Shown: in pieces, positions 1-11,306 of the stretch
Numbering within the stretch: position 1 is the stretch's first letter
Layout: the number at the start of each line of letters is the position of its first letter
Assembly (NCBI GenBank): GCA_015143295.1
Contig: CM026554.1
Coordinates: forward strand, 57,597,301 to 57,661,300
Length of the DNA stretch: 64,000 nt
From: Tetracentron sinense
Taxonomy: Eukaryota; Streptophyta; Magnoliopsida; Trochodendrales; Trochodendraceae
Direction: 5' to 3'
Program-made: the position numbers and the translations under genes
The notes under the pieces: generated by a model
Told to the model about the DNA's origin: nothing
Database searches by the model: none
The model's input: only the letters and a program-made list of their open reading frames with translations

Positions 1-173
1 AGTTCAAGAATCAAGACCAGCACGGAACAAACCTTTTGCCAATTATCCGGATAATTGGTAGAGTTTTTGCAACAAAGGTATCATTAATGGTAGGGAAAAA
101 AATTTGAATAATTGGGATGTTTGCAACAAACTAAAATGCATGAAAGACTCAGAAAAAGTTAAGGATACAACAC

Positions 174-243
174 CTCAATTTCACTCCAATCTCCTGAAAC
201 ATCCAAACCATCTTGGGATTGCTTTGCAGTTTCCGTAATTAGT
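174..243 (-). CDS. DUF1350-like gene, exon 2 (partial gene)
   Basis: A 70-bp internal exon read on the minus strand, bounded by an acceptor TTTGCAG (250-244) and a donor GAG|GTGTTG (173 downward). Joined to exon 1 (10942-10686) in phase 2, the split codon reads AG|A (Arg), and the peptide continues LITETAKQSQDGLDVSGDW then SEIE. Together with the end of exon 1 (GIQLYSEIER) this resembles my recollection of the segment before the conserved core of plant DUF1350 proteins, which are predicted chloroplast alpha/beta-hydrolase-like proteins of unknown activity. The exon ends in phase 0. No further exon is visible in 1-173, so the remainder lies beyond the left edge. The reading frame and splice signals are directly visible; the family name is from memory and needs a search. 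Confidence 0.65.
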
Positions 244-1081
244 CTGCAAATAAAAATAGAGAAAGCATCTCTTTTAATACACTTATGGTATGAATAAGAT
301 GTATCAGGCAGTGTAAAAAAACAAACCAAATGCGCAACACATAATACTGCCAGATCAATGGCAATAGATCCAAATTTTGGAAGTTATCTATAAAGCCAAT
401 GTCCAATCAATAGCAAGAGAAATGGTAAAAAAACTCATACTATTTCCAATGATTGAATTCAATTCCATGCTTTCATGAAAAATTAAATGTACATTAGCTT
501 CTTGACTGAGTCACATTTCTTATGTGACAAGGTACTAATTGCCTCCAAAATAAATCTAGACAAAAATAAACTACCTATGTCTATGTAATAACCCAAATTA
601 TAACTGGAATTAGAAGCAGATGCACTTCCATGCAATGATCAACTTAACCATTGGAAAATTTCTAGTCTCTACATATCTTTTGACTCTAAACACAAGCTAC
701 ATAGACTCAAATTTAAGCATAGGCACGGTGGAATAATGGATAAAGATAAAGTTAAACATCAGTCCAATCTGAGTATGGATTTAATAATCCACGATGCTTT
801 CTGTAGAACCCCGGAACTCATGTGCACTGTGCATGTGAACAGTGTTGTGAATAGTGCCAGGGCACGAGTCTTGTAAAGGCTAGGGTCTTACATGTGATCT
901 TGGGTATTGGTTTAATGATAATGAAATAATGATAATGAAGGTTGCAATGAAGTTTAAGTGTTATGTATGGGTTGGTGCATGGTTAAGGGTATTGTGTGTT
1001 TGGTTGTCAAAACAAAGGGTTAAAAATGCCCCAAGTGTCAAAAGGTAAGAAGAATGGCCAAATAGGCCAAAGTACAGGGCA

Positions 1082-1240
1082 CCGGTCGACCGACCACCAC
1101 ATCCGGTCGACCAGACCACTACCAGTCGACCGAGTGCAACATCCGGTCAACCGATCCCCCTCCCATTTTTGTATGGGGATTTCGGGCAGTGGGTTGTGAA
1201 GGGTCCGGTCGACCGACCCTAAGATCCGGTCGACCGAACC
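1082..1240. repeat. GGTCGACC palindrome cluster in LTR U3
   Basis: Six copies of a word close to CCGGTCGACCGACC, whose core GGTCGACC is self-complementary, start near 1082, 1102, 1122, 1142, 1204 and 1225. The first four are spaced about 20 bp apart, roughly two helical turns. The cluster sits about 75-230 bp upstream of the LTR TATA box, where enhancer repeats are expected. Confidence 0.75.
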
Positions 1241-2165
1241 TTTGCCTTTTGTGCTGTGACAGACCTCCTTGGGATATTTTGAGGGGTATTAAGGGTTTTA
1301 ACCAACCCTTACCCCTATATAAACCCCATTTCGTGGGGTTAAGGATTACACTACCCTAAGAGAGCTTCCAAGAGAAATTTTGAGAGAAAAGAGAGTGAAG
1401 GCTAGGTTTCTTCTAAGGTTTGTACTAAGCGACTAAGTGAGGTCCGATCTTCACTTCCACAAGCTTTCTCAAGCTTGGATCTTGCTTCCACGGCGTTTTC
1501 TCAAGCTCTAAACCATGGGAAACCGGTTGTGAAAGGTAGATACTTTCTACTAGTTATCCCTTGTAATATTTCCTTGATGTAAAGTATGTTTACTATGAAA
1601 ATGATTCTCTAAGCTTAAGAACTTCTAAGTTTCTATGATGTGTGATACTATATGGATATTCCTCGATGTTTAAAGTATGCTTACCATGATGCTCACAAGA
1701 GCTATCTATTATGTTCAAGGGTTTCTAAGTCTACTATGATGCTCACAAGTCTCACATGTACACAAGTCTCGCATGATCGGATTTCTCATAAGTACGGTTC
1801 ATAAGTAAACTCATAAGACTCATAAGTATTGATCATGCCAAACCAAGGGTGGTGTTCTAAGATCGGTTTCACATGCTCACAAGGAACTCATAAGTCTAAG
1901 ATCTCATATGCTCACAAGGTTCTCAATGCTCATAAGGATCAAAGCCCATAAGACTCATAAGTACTCATAAGAATTGAGATTCTCGAATGACCTCATAAGA
2001 CTATTGTTTTCATACGAAAGCTCATAAGGCAAAAGTTTGGAAAACTGTGCACATTTGGTTTACGCTCTACAATTTCGATGAATTGTATGCATGTTATTGC
2101 TTTATAACATTGTTAGCTAGTAGTTGGTATCCACTAAGTGTTTCAATACACAGTCGTACATTTTG

Positions 2166-2297
2166 ATGTCGGCAGGTCCTTTTGATATATGTGCTCCGAA
2201 GCCATGGATCGAAGAGGAGTATGTCGAGGAGCCTATAGGCAGCTATCCTGAGGAGGGAAAAGATCTTGACAGGTGGTCATACAAGGCGTATTATTGA
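2166..2297 (+). CDS. Small conserved ORF inside solo LTR (43 aa)
   Basis: ATG at 2166 and TGA at 2295-2297 give a 43-residue acidic peptide beginning MSAGPFDICAPKPWIEEEY and ending near DLDRWSYKAYY. A 43-residue peptide with the same start (MSAG), the words PFDIC, PWIEE and DLD.W, and the same place in the element occurs in the copy at 60037-62686, although the surrounding DNA has diverged strongly. I do not recognise a domain. It may be a genuine micro-ORF, a piece of a spliced frame, or a chance-retained regulatory DNA segment. Function unknown. Confidence 0.4.
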   Translation: MSAGPFDICAPKPWIEEEYVEEPIGSYPEEGKDLDRWSYKAYY

Positions 2298-2544
2298 GAA
2301 ACGAGAGCGAGTGACATGTATATATATTTTGATGAGTGGGCATGTCCACTCTTACATTTGGATTTTGCTATTTTGTACAATCACTTGGAATACATTACTG
2401 GTTATATGATTTTGAAATTTTAGCTTCCGCTGTAGCATGCCTTGTGTACTTTATACAGGATGGTTTGATATGATAAGATAGTCACGCACAAAGTCTCTCT
2501 TAACTCCTAAGGAGGATTTTGGGTCGCAACACTTTCACTAATTA

Positions 2545-3340
2545 CTATGTATACATACACACACACATGCTTATACCATTATCGTCAAAGCCTTATCCCA
2601 ACTATATGGTCGGCAGCAAGAATCCCATTCCGCCATTCTAATCTATTTAGAGAAATATCGCATGTTAGATCCTAAAACTTCATATTCTCTTACTACTCCA
2701 TCCATGTCTTGTCCAGTTATTCCCTTGTCCTTTTTAGAGCCTTCACCCTATACCACGACACTCATTTTCACTTGTGTTGTCATAGGTCTTCATTGCACAC
2801 AACCAAACCATCTCTCATTCCTCCCTCCTTTAATCACTTATTGGGACTACTCCTAGTTTCTTTTTAATGTGCTAATCCTTCGTAGTCTTGCCATTCATCC
2901 AACTATGCTCAATATATGAACATGTTTCGTGATCGCCCGATATTTTGCTCCATTAAGAATAGCTGGTCTTATTGGGATCTCATAATATTTCCCTTTTGGT
3001 TGGGTTATGATATCAGTCACTTAATACGTTGGAGGCACATCTTCACCTCTCTCCCTCCTTAAGTAATCAATCAAGATAAAAGTTAGTCGCTTTGGGGGTA
3101 TCACATGGTCATCAATCTTAACTTAAGACTTCACCTATGTACATGTCCTTACGAAATTTGCACCCTATAGACTTTGTCTCATTATGAGTTACTTTAAAAC
3201 CCTTAGTATAAGATATTACTCCACAATTTATACTCACCCCCTCTCTAGTTCCTCAACCGACACCACACCATATGCAACCAACATATACTACGGAATCTTA
3301 TCCTCAATATGAGCGATTAATTCATCCATAATCCGTGCTT
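2545..3340 (-). pseudogene. RTE-type LINE reverse transcriptase remnant
   Basis: Read on the minus strand, broken frames show the C-terminal pattern of plant RTE-clade LINEs: RIMDELIAHIEDKIP near 3330, ETKSIGCKFRKDMY near 3150, PIRPAILNGAKYRAITKHVH near 2950, ERWFGCVQ near 2810 and finally LNRLEWRNGILAADHIVGIRL with a stop near 2590. The matching family words known to me are VMDEL, TKYMEC, AIRPAMLYG, RWFGHV and NRAEWR. Several stops and shifts make it a dead copy. A short TG/TA microsatellite (about 2545-2570) follows the stop, as often seen at RTE 3' ends. Confidence 0.65.
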
Positions 3341-3526
3341 GGGCCCGACCCGTAGTGTAAATCCAATGTAACTGGAAAGTGAAAACTCATCTAACCTCCA
3401 TTAGCTGTTCTCACACTAGTTACCATTCCATCATTAAGGACATGTATGAGGTATGGTAACTAGTGTGAAAACAACTAATGGAGGGGCATATTAGTGTTAT
3501 AGTGAATTTACACTAGGGCTTGGTTC
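3340..3526. mobile_element. Hairpin MITE
   Basis: The two arms are inverted copies of each other: CCTCCATTAGCTGTT and CACACTAGTTACCAT on the left, ATGGTAACTAGTGTG and AACTAATGGAGG on the right, and the outer ends share TAGTGTAAAT in inverted orientation. Length and structure fit a fold-back miniature inverted-repeat element. No clear target-site duplication was found, so the superfamily is open. Confidence 0.65.
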
Positions 3527-3847
3527 CAGATGAAAAGGAATCGGATATATAAAATCATCAACTTGTATGAGGGAACATTAGTACAAATCATAAGTACTTA
3601 AGTATACAATCCACAAATCATATGCTTTCAATTCACACGTAACATATATGCCTTAAATAAAAAAAATTGATCGGTATAAGTACCAACATTTTGTGAAAAG
3701 TTCCAAAATTTTGGATTTTGTTTAAAAAATAAAGTAATAATATTTTTTTACAATACTATAAATTTAATTTGATGTTTATCCATTAATGTAATAAGATACT
3801 TAAGACCCTTAAACACTTCTGGTAATCAGTAAATCATAGACTATATA

Positions 3848-3860
3848 TATATATATATAA
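3848..3860. repeat. TA microsatellite
   Basis: A short (TA)n run lies just downstream (in LINE sense) of the L1 remnant. It may mark the 3' end of that copy. Confidence 0.5.
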
Positions 3861-3903
3861 GCAAAAAGCTAGATTACAAAGCAACAAAGGGGATCACGGG
3901 AGA

Positions 3904-4701
3904 ATGAACCTAGCTACAGAAACAAGAAAAGAAAAGAGAAAGGGCATTACTAATACAAGAAGAGGAATGAGAAGAAAAGGAAGAGTCCCACAAACCCGAA
4001 ATAAACCAGTGCCCCAAACCAACATTACAAAAAATCAAGAAGATTTGTGCCCTCAAAATCCTTACTCACTGAGCATCGTTCCAACAAAAAGGCGACCAAC
4101 CCCTCCACAAACGCGCAAAGAAAAGATAGTCACATCATTGAATAATCTCTTATTCCTCTCCTTCCAAATCGACCAAGCAACAACTCCCGGAAGGAATTCC
4201 CAAAGAGACCAAAGAGAAGAGATAGGGGTCTCCAACCTCACCGAGAGCCAACATGATAAGAAGCCTTTGAAAGAATCCGAGAAAAGCCATGCCAAACCCA
4301 ATTACTCGAGGAAATAACTTCATACCTCCAACGCAAAAGGGCAATGCAACAAGGGATCCACCATTTCCTCCTACTCAAAACACAAGAAGCACTGATTAGC
4401 CAGACTCCATTCTCTAATTTGCATATGGTCACGAGATTTAAATTGTCCAGAGAAGCCTCTCAAAGAAAGAAGGCAACCTTAGAAGGAAACCCAGGTTCCA
4501 CACGGCCCTAAATGGATAAAGAAGCGGTACGACACCCCCACAAGGCTAGAGCAAAGGATCTCATCGAGAAATAACTCTTAGTATCTAGAGACCAAATGCG
4601 CCTATCCCAACAAAGGGGTTGGATGACAACATTCTCAAGACAACCCAATAAACGAGAAAGATTTTCCAATTCTCAATCGTTGAGATTGCGTCCACCCAAA
4701 C
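3904..4701 (-). pseudogene. L1-type LINE remnant, C-terminal part
   Basis: Minus-strand frames contain the zinc-binding/RNase-H-side tail typical of plant L1 ORF2, for example WSIWKERNKRLF near 4175, read across several frames and stops. It is the downstream half of a copy whose upstream half resumes at 7284 after a solo LTR insertion; the LTR target duplication CAAAC lies exactly at the break. No intact reading frame remains. Confidence 0.7.
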
Positions 4702-7283
4702 TGTAACGACCCAGAATCTTAAAATAATAAAATTATGCGTTTATGGGTCCTTAATGGAGGTTAATTAGTTAATTATTTGTTAAATTGGTAAAAAGTGGAT
4801 TTTGTTCGGGATTAGATTGTACTGGTAAAACTTCAATGTTTTTCCTTGAAAATCGTACGCAATATGCAGTTCGACTATCTGGACGATCACCTATCGTTCC
4901 AGTTCTGTCGTGTGTCGATTCGCGAGACCGCGGGAGTCTTAAATGTAAGAAAATCGAGAAAACCAGGAAATTCCAGATTTTTCCAGAATTTAGTGGGACT
5001 CCATAATTATTGGGGATTCTAATAGAAATCTGTGCGGCTGATACCACAGCGTGCCGCTCGGTCGTGAGGACGACCGTCTGTCATTTCAGTAGTTAATTAT
5101 CTCATATAAAAAGACGACAACATGTTTTGTGTCCGAAATCAGAAAATTAATGGGTTTTGCAATTTTCTTCCGGACTAAAGTGCAGCTGTCAAAACTCAGA
5201 ATTTTTCCCCAAAATTTTTACAGTAGGTGTCGGACTGCCCCAAGTTCAGTCACCTAAAGTTTCGTCAAAATCAGATGTCATTAAGTAGGACTACGGAAGC
5301 CGTATACACGAGAGAAGGCAGAAAAATAGTCAAACGGTCAAACCGTTGACTTGGTCAACGGGACCATTTATTATGGTCATGTGCTATGCACATGACCTTA
5401 TCTATATAATGGAGGCCAGCCTCCCCCATTTCTCACGTTCTGTAAACAGGGGGAGGATCTGCCACATAATATTTTAGAAAGAGAAAGTGAGGAGAGAGAA
5501 AGGAAGAGAGAGAAAGAGGAGAGAGAAAGAAGAGAGAAGTGGATCCTTGAGGTTTTTCGACGTCCGGGACGCATTGGCGGAGTCCCTTTTTGAGCCAGTC
5601 GGCTCAAAACGCGAGAAGCAAGTAAAACCCCTCTCTTTTCTTCTCTTTTTTCCCTTATTTTGTTATATTCTTTTATCTGAAGCATATGCATGTCTTTTGA
5701 CGTTAATGAAAAAGGGTCGGAGACCCCTATGTGATGTTGTGATTTTATGTGGTCCATCGGAGAGCCCAGATCGGGTCCTGGGTAAATTGTATCGCCACTC
5801 TAGGGTGACGAAAAGTTGTTTTGCATGTTGTGTAAGGCTATGGAGACATCCATTAGCCTGAAAACATTCCCTAACGGGACGGTGTGTTACCGAAGTTGGT
5901 TCACGGGCGCGAGGCCCAAGTATTTTAGTTAATCAAGCGAGACTTGGGTTAACTGGGGTTAACCTGTGATTAAAAAATCTAACCAGGGTTAAGTATAGTC
6001 CGTGGTTCCTCTTTAACTAGGTCAGGAGAGACGGTGTCCAGTAAGGCCCGGGGTTCCTCCGTGACTGATAGTCGGGAGATGTCGGTCTGTTTGTCTAGGT
6101 CGTCCGTGGTGCCTCTTGGACTAGGTCAAGAATGGCAGTGTCCTACATGGCCCGTGGTTCCTCCGTGACTGATAGTCAGGAGATGACGGAGTCCTAGGGA
6201 GTTTAAAGTGACTGAACATCAAATAGTGTATAGTCCGGGGTTCCTCTCTAGGTGGGTCAGAAGATGTCGGCACCGTGTCTATCGGGGTCCCTTCTTGGTG
6301 GAACGTCAGGAGATGACGGTAGGCAGGTTGGTCGGGGTTCCTTCTTGACTGATACTCAGGGCGATGGCGGCGAATACACGGTAGATGTGGCCAGTAAATT
6401 GAATGGAAAAGTATGTCCTTATTGGGCGAATGCCCATGTTGTGTGTATAAGCTTCGGATACGAAGTGGTTTGAGTTGGTATACTCAGGGTTGGTGTATTT
6501 GTCTGAGTTGGTGTACTCAGGATTCAGTATGGAATCGTTGGATTCCAGGTGAGTTGGGTTGGTACACCCAAGGTTTGGTCGTGTTCGGGTGAAAGCCGGA
6601 ACAGTGTATGTGAGTCTAAATGGCTCCAGGTATGGTTATGATTTAGAGACTATAAGATAAATTTTGTGGGCTATGGCCAAATAATAGGGTCTCAGGACTC
6701 GAAATGAAACATGATTGATGATTGAAATGATAACTTGGTAATATGAATACATTCATAACTGAATCCCATAATTGGAAAGTAATGTGAGGTTGGGAACCTC
6801 TGTTAGGGTGACGTAACCCTAAGTGACCTTGGGTCAGTTTATTATATATTGTTCTATTTTACTGTAACATGCAAATTGAACTGTTTATTATATCATTATT
6901 GATGCGTGTTATTATGTGGAAAATAGTTTAGAATGATTGTAGTTTTATTGGGCTTCATACCTCACTGACTTTTTATGTCAACAGATCTCAGAGCTGTTGA
7001 CTAGTAAGTGAAAAGTCCAACTAGACATCTTGGAAGCTTGTACAAACTATACCCGGCATGATAGAGGCGCCTACTTTTGTAAAACAGACTTGATGTAAAT
7101 AATATAGGTATATGGTTTGTATGATGGCTATTGTGGTGACAGGTGTTATTTGCTTTTTGGAAGCATCGGATAAATGTTTAAATTTCCCGCATTTTCGCGG
7201 GTAAAGTCTTCTGCTTGCGTGATTTGACGAACGGACGCGCGTCTCGAAACTTGATTCCCTAGGCGCGGGTTCGAGGCGTCACA
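4702..7283 (+). mobile_element. Solo LTR, 2.58 kb
   Basis: Begins TGTAACGACCCAG, ends GAGGCGTCACA, and is flanked by perfect CAAAC duplications (4697-4701 and 7284-7288). It contains no gag or pol. A TATA box (TATATAAT, 5403-5410) sets plus sense, followed by a GA-rich leader (5478-5545) and a block of degenerate repeats (5995-6375). It interrupts an L1 remnant that continues on both sides, which independently confirms the boundaries. Family: probably Ty3/Gypsy by its large LTR, but this is inference. Confidence 0.88.
5995..6375. repeat. Degenerate tandem repeats inside solo LTR
   Basis: Units of roughly 50-70 bp repeat the words GTGGTTCCTC, CGTGACTGATAGTC and GGAGATGACGG six or seven times with considerable drift, 0.6-1 kb downstream of the LTR TATA box. 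Internal minisatellites of this type are common in large plant LTRs. Confidence 0.6.
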
Positions 7284-8470
7284 CAAACACTCGAACATGG
7301 ATGCGACAAAGGCATCTAACCCCTTAGCCAGAGAAAACAAGACACCAAATCCCTCCCTAAGAGGCACCTGACCAAGCCATGAATCATCCCAAAATTTGAC
7401 GTCCTTACTGCAACTCATGACAAATCTAATAGAACTAGAGAATAGCCCTCTGACACTCGAAATGGCCTTCTAACGGCTCAAACCATGGAGACACTGCATT
7501 TCGCGCGGTTCCCATACCGACTTAGCCCCAAATTTTGCTACAATGACCTTCCTCCAAAGACTATTCTATCTTCCCTGAATCTCTAAAGTCAATTACCCAT
7601 AGTTACCAACGTGAGAAGCAAAGCGAGAAGTGAGGCTCAAAAAATCCTTAGGAAACGAGAAGCAAGAAATAAGATATAGGTGCCTCATTCCCATTATATT
7701 ATGATGATCAAGTATACATTTTACATGAGATACTTGTGGAGAAGTAGGTGTCTTAGGTTTCAATCAAATGATAATTGTTTGGGATCTACACTCTAGGCTT
7801 TAAACTCGGGTCTATCTAAACACTTCCTACATAAACAGTCCCATTTTAACACTAAATAAAACATGATAGAAACGAGCTTCTTAAGAAGTGAGTTTCCCAC
7901 CTTATACATAGCTTCCCTGTAACTAAGCATTTACGTAATAAGGCTTTGTTAAACTGAATCAATGGTTTAACACACAAACCCCCTGATTTCATCGGCCAAC
8001 AAATAGATTTCCACTCCACAATATGATATTTATTCGAGTTAACCTATCCATTCCATTGAAACTCCCGTTGAATCCTTTTCAATTTTTTTGTAACAGCCAC
8101 TGGAATGGTAAAAAGGGGCATGAAATAGATTGAAAGACTACAAAGTGAGCTCTTAAGGAGAGTTAATCGTCCCCTTTGGAGAGATGAGTGGATTACCATC
8201 TAGCTAATCTTTTGAAAAAGCGATCTATAACTGGTTGCCAAATAGCTTTAGCCTTCTAGGCAAACCCAGATAAGATGTAGGCAACGACCCAACTCTACCT
8301 CCAAAACATGAAGCCAACTTTGGTAAATGAGGGACTTCCCCGACCGTAAACAACTAACATTTAGCTAGATTAACTCTAAAACCGGATACCGCCTCGAAAC
8401 AACAGAAAGGACCTCAAAAATATACTAGCTGGCGACAGGAAGAGTCACATAGAGAACCTAAATATTAGGA
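7284..8470 (-). pseudogene. L1-type LINE remnant, RT C-terminal part
   Basis: Minus-strand frames give the end of the reverse transcriptase and the linker to the C-terminal domain: VSGLRVNLAKC near 8350, VGSLPTSYLGLPLGAKA near 8290, AIWQPVIDRFFKRLARW near 8220, NSLWRKVIVAKFG near 7545 and DVKFWDDSWLGQVPL near 7390. These words and their order match plant L1 ORF2. Multiple stops and shifts show it is dead. The sequence between about 7640 and 8090 is not LINE-like and is probably a further insertion that I could not identify. The copy continues at 4701 after the solo LTR. Confidence 0.72.
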
Positions 8471-8860
8471 CACTAATAATTATAATTATTTAATATTTAT
8501 CAAGGTAATCTTAATTTATTAATCCAAAATAATACATTTATAATAGGGAACCTAATAAGTTAGCATGCTTAAGACCCTTTAAACACTTCTACTAACCAAT
8601 TTTAACTAAAAGCCTAAATATTAGGGTTAAGACACTTGATAATTATTATTATTTAATTATTATAAAGGTAATATTAATTGTTTAATCTAAAATTACATTC
8701 ATAATAGGATACCTAATAAATTAGGATACTTAAGAACCTCAAACACTTCTACAAACCTATTTAAACTAGAAAAACTAAATATTAGGACCCTTGTTAATTA
8801 TAATAATTTAAATTTTATAAAGATAATCTTATTTATTTAATCTTAAATATGACGTGTAGA
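8455..8860. repeat. AT-rich tandem repeat, about 165-bp period
   Basis: Three diverged copies of a unit containing CTAAATATTAGG, TAATTATTTAAT, CATTTATAATAGG, ACCTAATAAATTAGGA and AAACACTTCTAC follow each other. A fragment of the same unit (GATACTTAAGACCC then AAACACTTCT) also occurs near 3795-3820, on the other side of the L1/LTR insertion. Origin unknown. Confidence 0.6.
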
Positions 8861-9376
8861 ATTAATGAGTTATGTTAGTTTAATAAAAAAAAATTACAAT
8901 ATTATATTCAATAATATTAGTTTAATAATTAGATAAGTGATTTGCATCTAATAACTTCATGTAAAATATGTCAATATATTAGAAAGATCATAAACAAAAT
9001 AAGAAAAACAACTTTAGTTATTTCAGCCAAAATTTCATGAAATTTTGGAATATTTAAAGAGAATATTTAAAATATTCATAAAATATAAATTTCCAAATTT
9101 CTTAAAAACTTGCAAAATTTTCACCTTTCAAACCTTGGTTAGGGGTTAGGACGGAAAGAAAGTGTGGAACTAAAGTGTTATGGACCCTTTTCTTGAATTG
9201 CCTAGGAAAAAAAATAAGTATAGAATAAGGCTACTTATAAGAGAAACCATACACTTTATTGATGATGTGGGCTGGTTATAGTATTTCTCTAAGATTATAA
9301 ACTGAGAGGTGTTTTGACGGCCACTTAAACTAGGATACTGGTGTTCGATCACCATTACGGTTTCAAACTGGTTGAT

Positions 9377-9826
9377 GGTGAACTTATGGTATGAGAGAGA
9401 CTCTTAACTTATGAGGACTCAGAACCCATCACCGCTTCCCGAAACAAACCAAATCTTTAAGCCCTCCAAATGAGGTAGGTACCTTGGGTGGCAATGAGGA
9501 TGAAATATTGTTATCTCAAAACCTAACGGCATTCAAATTCTCCTAAGGAAGCCATGGGAAATTTCAGCACCATAATACCACTACAAGCCCCTAGTCTGTA
9601 GGGTGAACTTATGGTACGAGAGAGACTCTTAGCTTATGAGGATTCAAAACCCACCACCGCCTGCCTCCCCCAACAACCCGAATCTTTATAGCCTTCCAAG
9701 CGATGTAGATACCTTGGGTAGCGAATGAGGATAAAACATCATTATCTTAACACCTAGCGGCCATCGAATTCCCCCTAATGAAGCCATGGGAAAATTTAGG
9801 ACCACAATACCACTACAAGCCCCTAT
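9377..9826. repeat. Tandem duplication, 225-bp unit
   Basis: Two copies, 9377-9601 and 9602-9826, each run from GGTGAACTTATGGTA through GAAGCCATGGGAAA to CCACTACAAGCCCCTA. They differ by scattered substitutions. Not coding in any continuous frame. Identity unknown. Confidence 0.8.
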
Positions 9827-10685
9827 TTTTTTGGGGCAAGCTGTGTGACGGTCACTCTAGCCTTTGTATGCTTGCCCCGCAATCAGGATAAATATCATTT
9901 AAGCCAATTCTCCAATCAATTGCCCTTCTTTTGCACCAGATCAAAATTCCATGTAAATAAAAATCCAATGTTGCGGGTAGTGCCTTTGCATAGTGTTTCA
10001 ATACAACGTGAAGTCTCTCTCACGACGAGGTTTATTGTGGCAATTATTGTGCTATTGCCTGCCGGGGGGGGGGGGCGCTCAAACATGTCATCAGCCTATC
10101 ATTTTTTCTACATAAAACAACAGAAAGAGAAATCATATGAAGATTGTGCTTTATAATAGAAACTTAAGCAGATAGGCGGAAGTAAAGGTGCTTTTGATGA
10201 ATTGAGGTGGACCTTGATTAGCAAAGCGAGTATGAGAAATTTGAGGACTTTAGCAGATATGACACAAGGTTCTGCCTATCTATGTAGACTGACTAATAGC
10301 ATAAGTACACTTTAAATTGAAAATTTGGGAGGCAATTTAGATGGATATGTCGGGAATAGCACTCCTTCGCTTCCTGAAATGGTGGAGATACTAAACATGA
10401 CAAAAGGCTCGAGGTTCTCTACCAATTAATACTGGTTCAATAATAAAGTTTATCCCGGGGAAAGAAAAAAACCACACTAATGGACGCACCTGGAAAACAT
10501 GATTTCTGAGAGTACCATAAACCACAGAATTCACAAGAACTACCAACTGGAAAACATGATCGTTGGAGAATAGTCTAAGAAATATATTAACCGCTCAAGA
10601 TCAATGACTAAACATTAGACAGTGACGTTCAATAAACCCATAAGTGTGCGGAATAAAAGAAAAATGGAAAAGAATTTGCATATAC

Positions 10686-10942
10686 CTCTCGATCTCACTG
10701 TAAAGCTGAATTCCAGTGGTTTCAGGGGGTTTCTTGCCAGTTTCATCGGAGTAACAGAAAACTCCATTATGGCGGCTGGAATCTCTTGGCCGGCGAGATA
10801 AGCGGTCTCCGACCAGGAGATGAAAATTGCGGCGGCGGTGGAGATGATAATCAGGGAAGCTAAAACCGCATCGACTTTGGGATGACTTAGACGGATAGCG
10901 GGAAGCAACGTGCAGATGTGATGTCCAGACCGAACTGGCCAT
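10686..10942 (-). CDS. DUF1350-like chloroplast protein, exon 1
   Basis: The minus-strand frame starts at ATG 10942 (MASSVWTSH...) and runs 85 codons plus two bases to a donor, AG|GTATATG (10685). The N-terminus is rich in Ser, Arg and His with few acidic residues, as expected of a plastid transit peptide. The end, ETTGIQLYSEIER, joins in frame to exon 2 at 243. I recall similar words just before the conserved core of plant DUF1350 proteins; the hydrolase-like core itself is outside the window. An upstream in-frame ATG at 11113 would add a proline run encoded by a homopolymer and is unlikely. Reading frame and splice site are seen; family assignment and plastid targeting are inferred. Confidence 0.62.
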
Positions 10943-11010
10943 TCCCTCCTGTAACGTCCTCCTACAATCTGCACCAATACGACGACCGGTTACTGTAGGA
11001 ACAACGAATT

Positions 11011-11031
11011 GGGGGGGGGGGGGGGGGGGGG
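11011..11031. repeat. Poly-G run of 21
   Basis: An uninterrupted run of 21 G lies about 70 bp upstream of the DUF1350-like start codon (C-run in the sense of that gene). A shorter run of 12 G lies at 10064-10075 in the intron. Exact length may be a sequencing or assembly artefact. Confidence 0.9.
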
Positions 11032-11306
11032 TTGTTTTATTTGTGGTTTCGGTCAGTGTTCTTAAAACCGGACCGGTAATAGAACCGGTGGATGGGTCTG
11101 TGATCTGGTTCAATGTTACCTAGTTCGTCTGTTACGCTCGGTTCGAATTCAGGTTCGCCACTCTAGAAAGAACCCGGTTCTGATAGGGTAGGATGAGATA
11201 ATTCTTTTTTAGGTTCCGTAAGTTATTGAGTCTGGTTCGCATATAAATAAATATATATTTTATAATATAGTATAAAATTATATATATTTTTTAAGCATGT
11301 AAATAA

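Larger units (their letters stand above)
802..2531 (+). mobile_element. Solo LTR, family with 43-codon ORF (copy 1)
   Basis: The element runs from TGTAGAACCCCGG to GGGTCGCAACA and is flanked by perfect 5-bp target-site duplications CTTTC (797-801 and 2532-2536), the signature of LTR-retrotransposon integration. No gag or pol lies inside, so it is best read as a 1730-bp solo LTR. A TATA box (TATATAAA, 1316-1323) gives plus-strand sense. Between the 5' end and the TATA box lies a cluster of GGTCGACC palindromes (1082-1240). Downstream, 1690-2035 carries a loose array of CTCATAAG-like words, and a 43-codon reading frame lies at 2166-2297. It shares ends, TATA-region words and the small ORF with the copy at 60037-62686. 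It could alternatively be a small non-autonomous element rather than a solo LTR. Confidence 0.85.
244..10685 (-). other. Intron 1 of the DUF1350-like gene (10.4 kb)
   Basis: This stretch separates two exons that join in frame with GT donor (10685-10684) and AG acceptor (245-244). It holds two solo LTRs, RTE and L1 remnants, a hairpin MITE and two tandem duplications, listed separately. Outside those, 251-796, 3530-3840, 8860-9376 and 9827-10685 show no gene or recognisable element; they are AT-rich and probably hold original intron sequence and eroded repeats. Confidence 0.6.

Noticed and set aside
1082-1240. Regularly spaced short palindromes reminiscent of a CRISPR array
   Set aside because: Repeats are about 8-14 bp with 20-bp period, lie in a plant LTR promoter region, and have no cas genes.
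3904-4317. 137-codon plus-strand Lys/Arg-rich frame
   Set aside because: It is the antisense of an L1 C-terminal remnant whose protein words read on the minus strand.
10601-11113. 170-codon minus-strand frame starting upstream of the DUF1350-like ATG, with a proline run
   Set aside because: The proline run is encoded by the 21-G homopolymer and the 3' end reads through the splice donor; only 10942-10686 fits the spliced gene.
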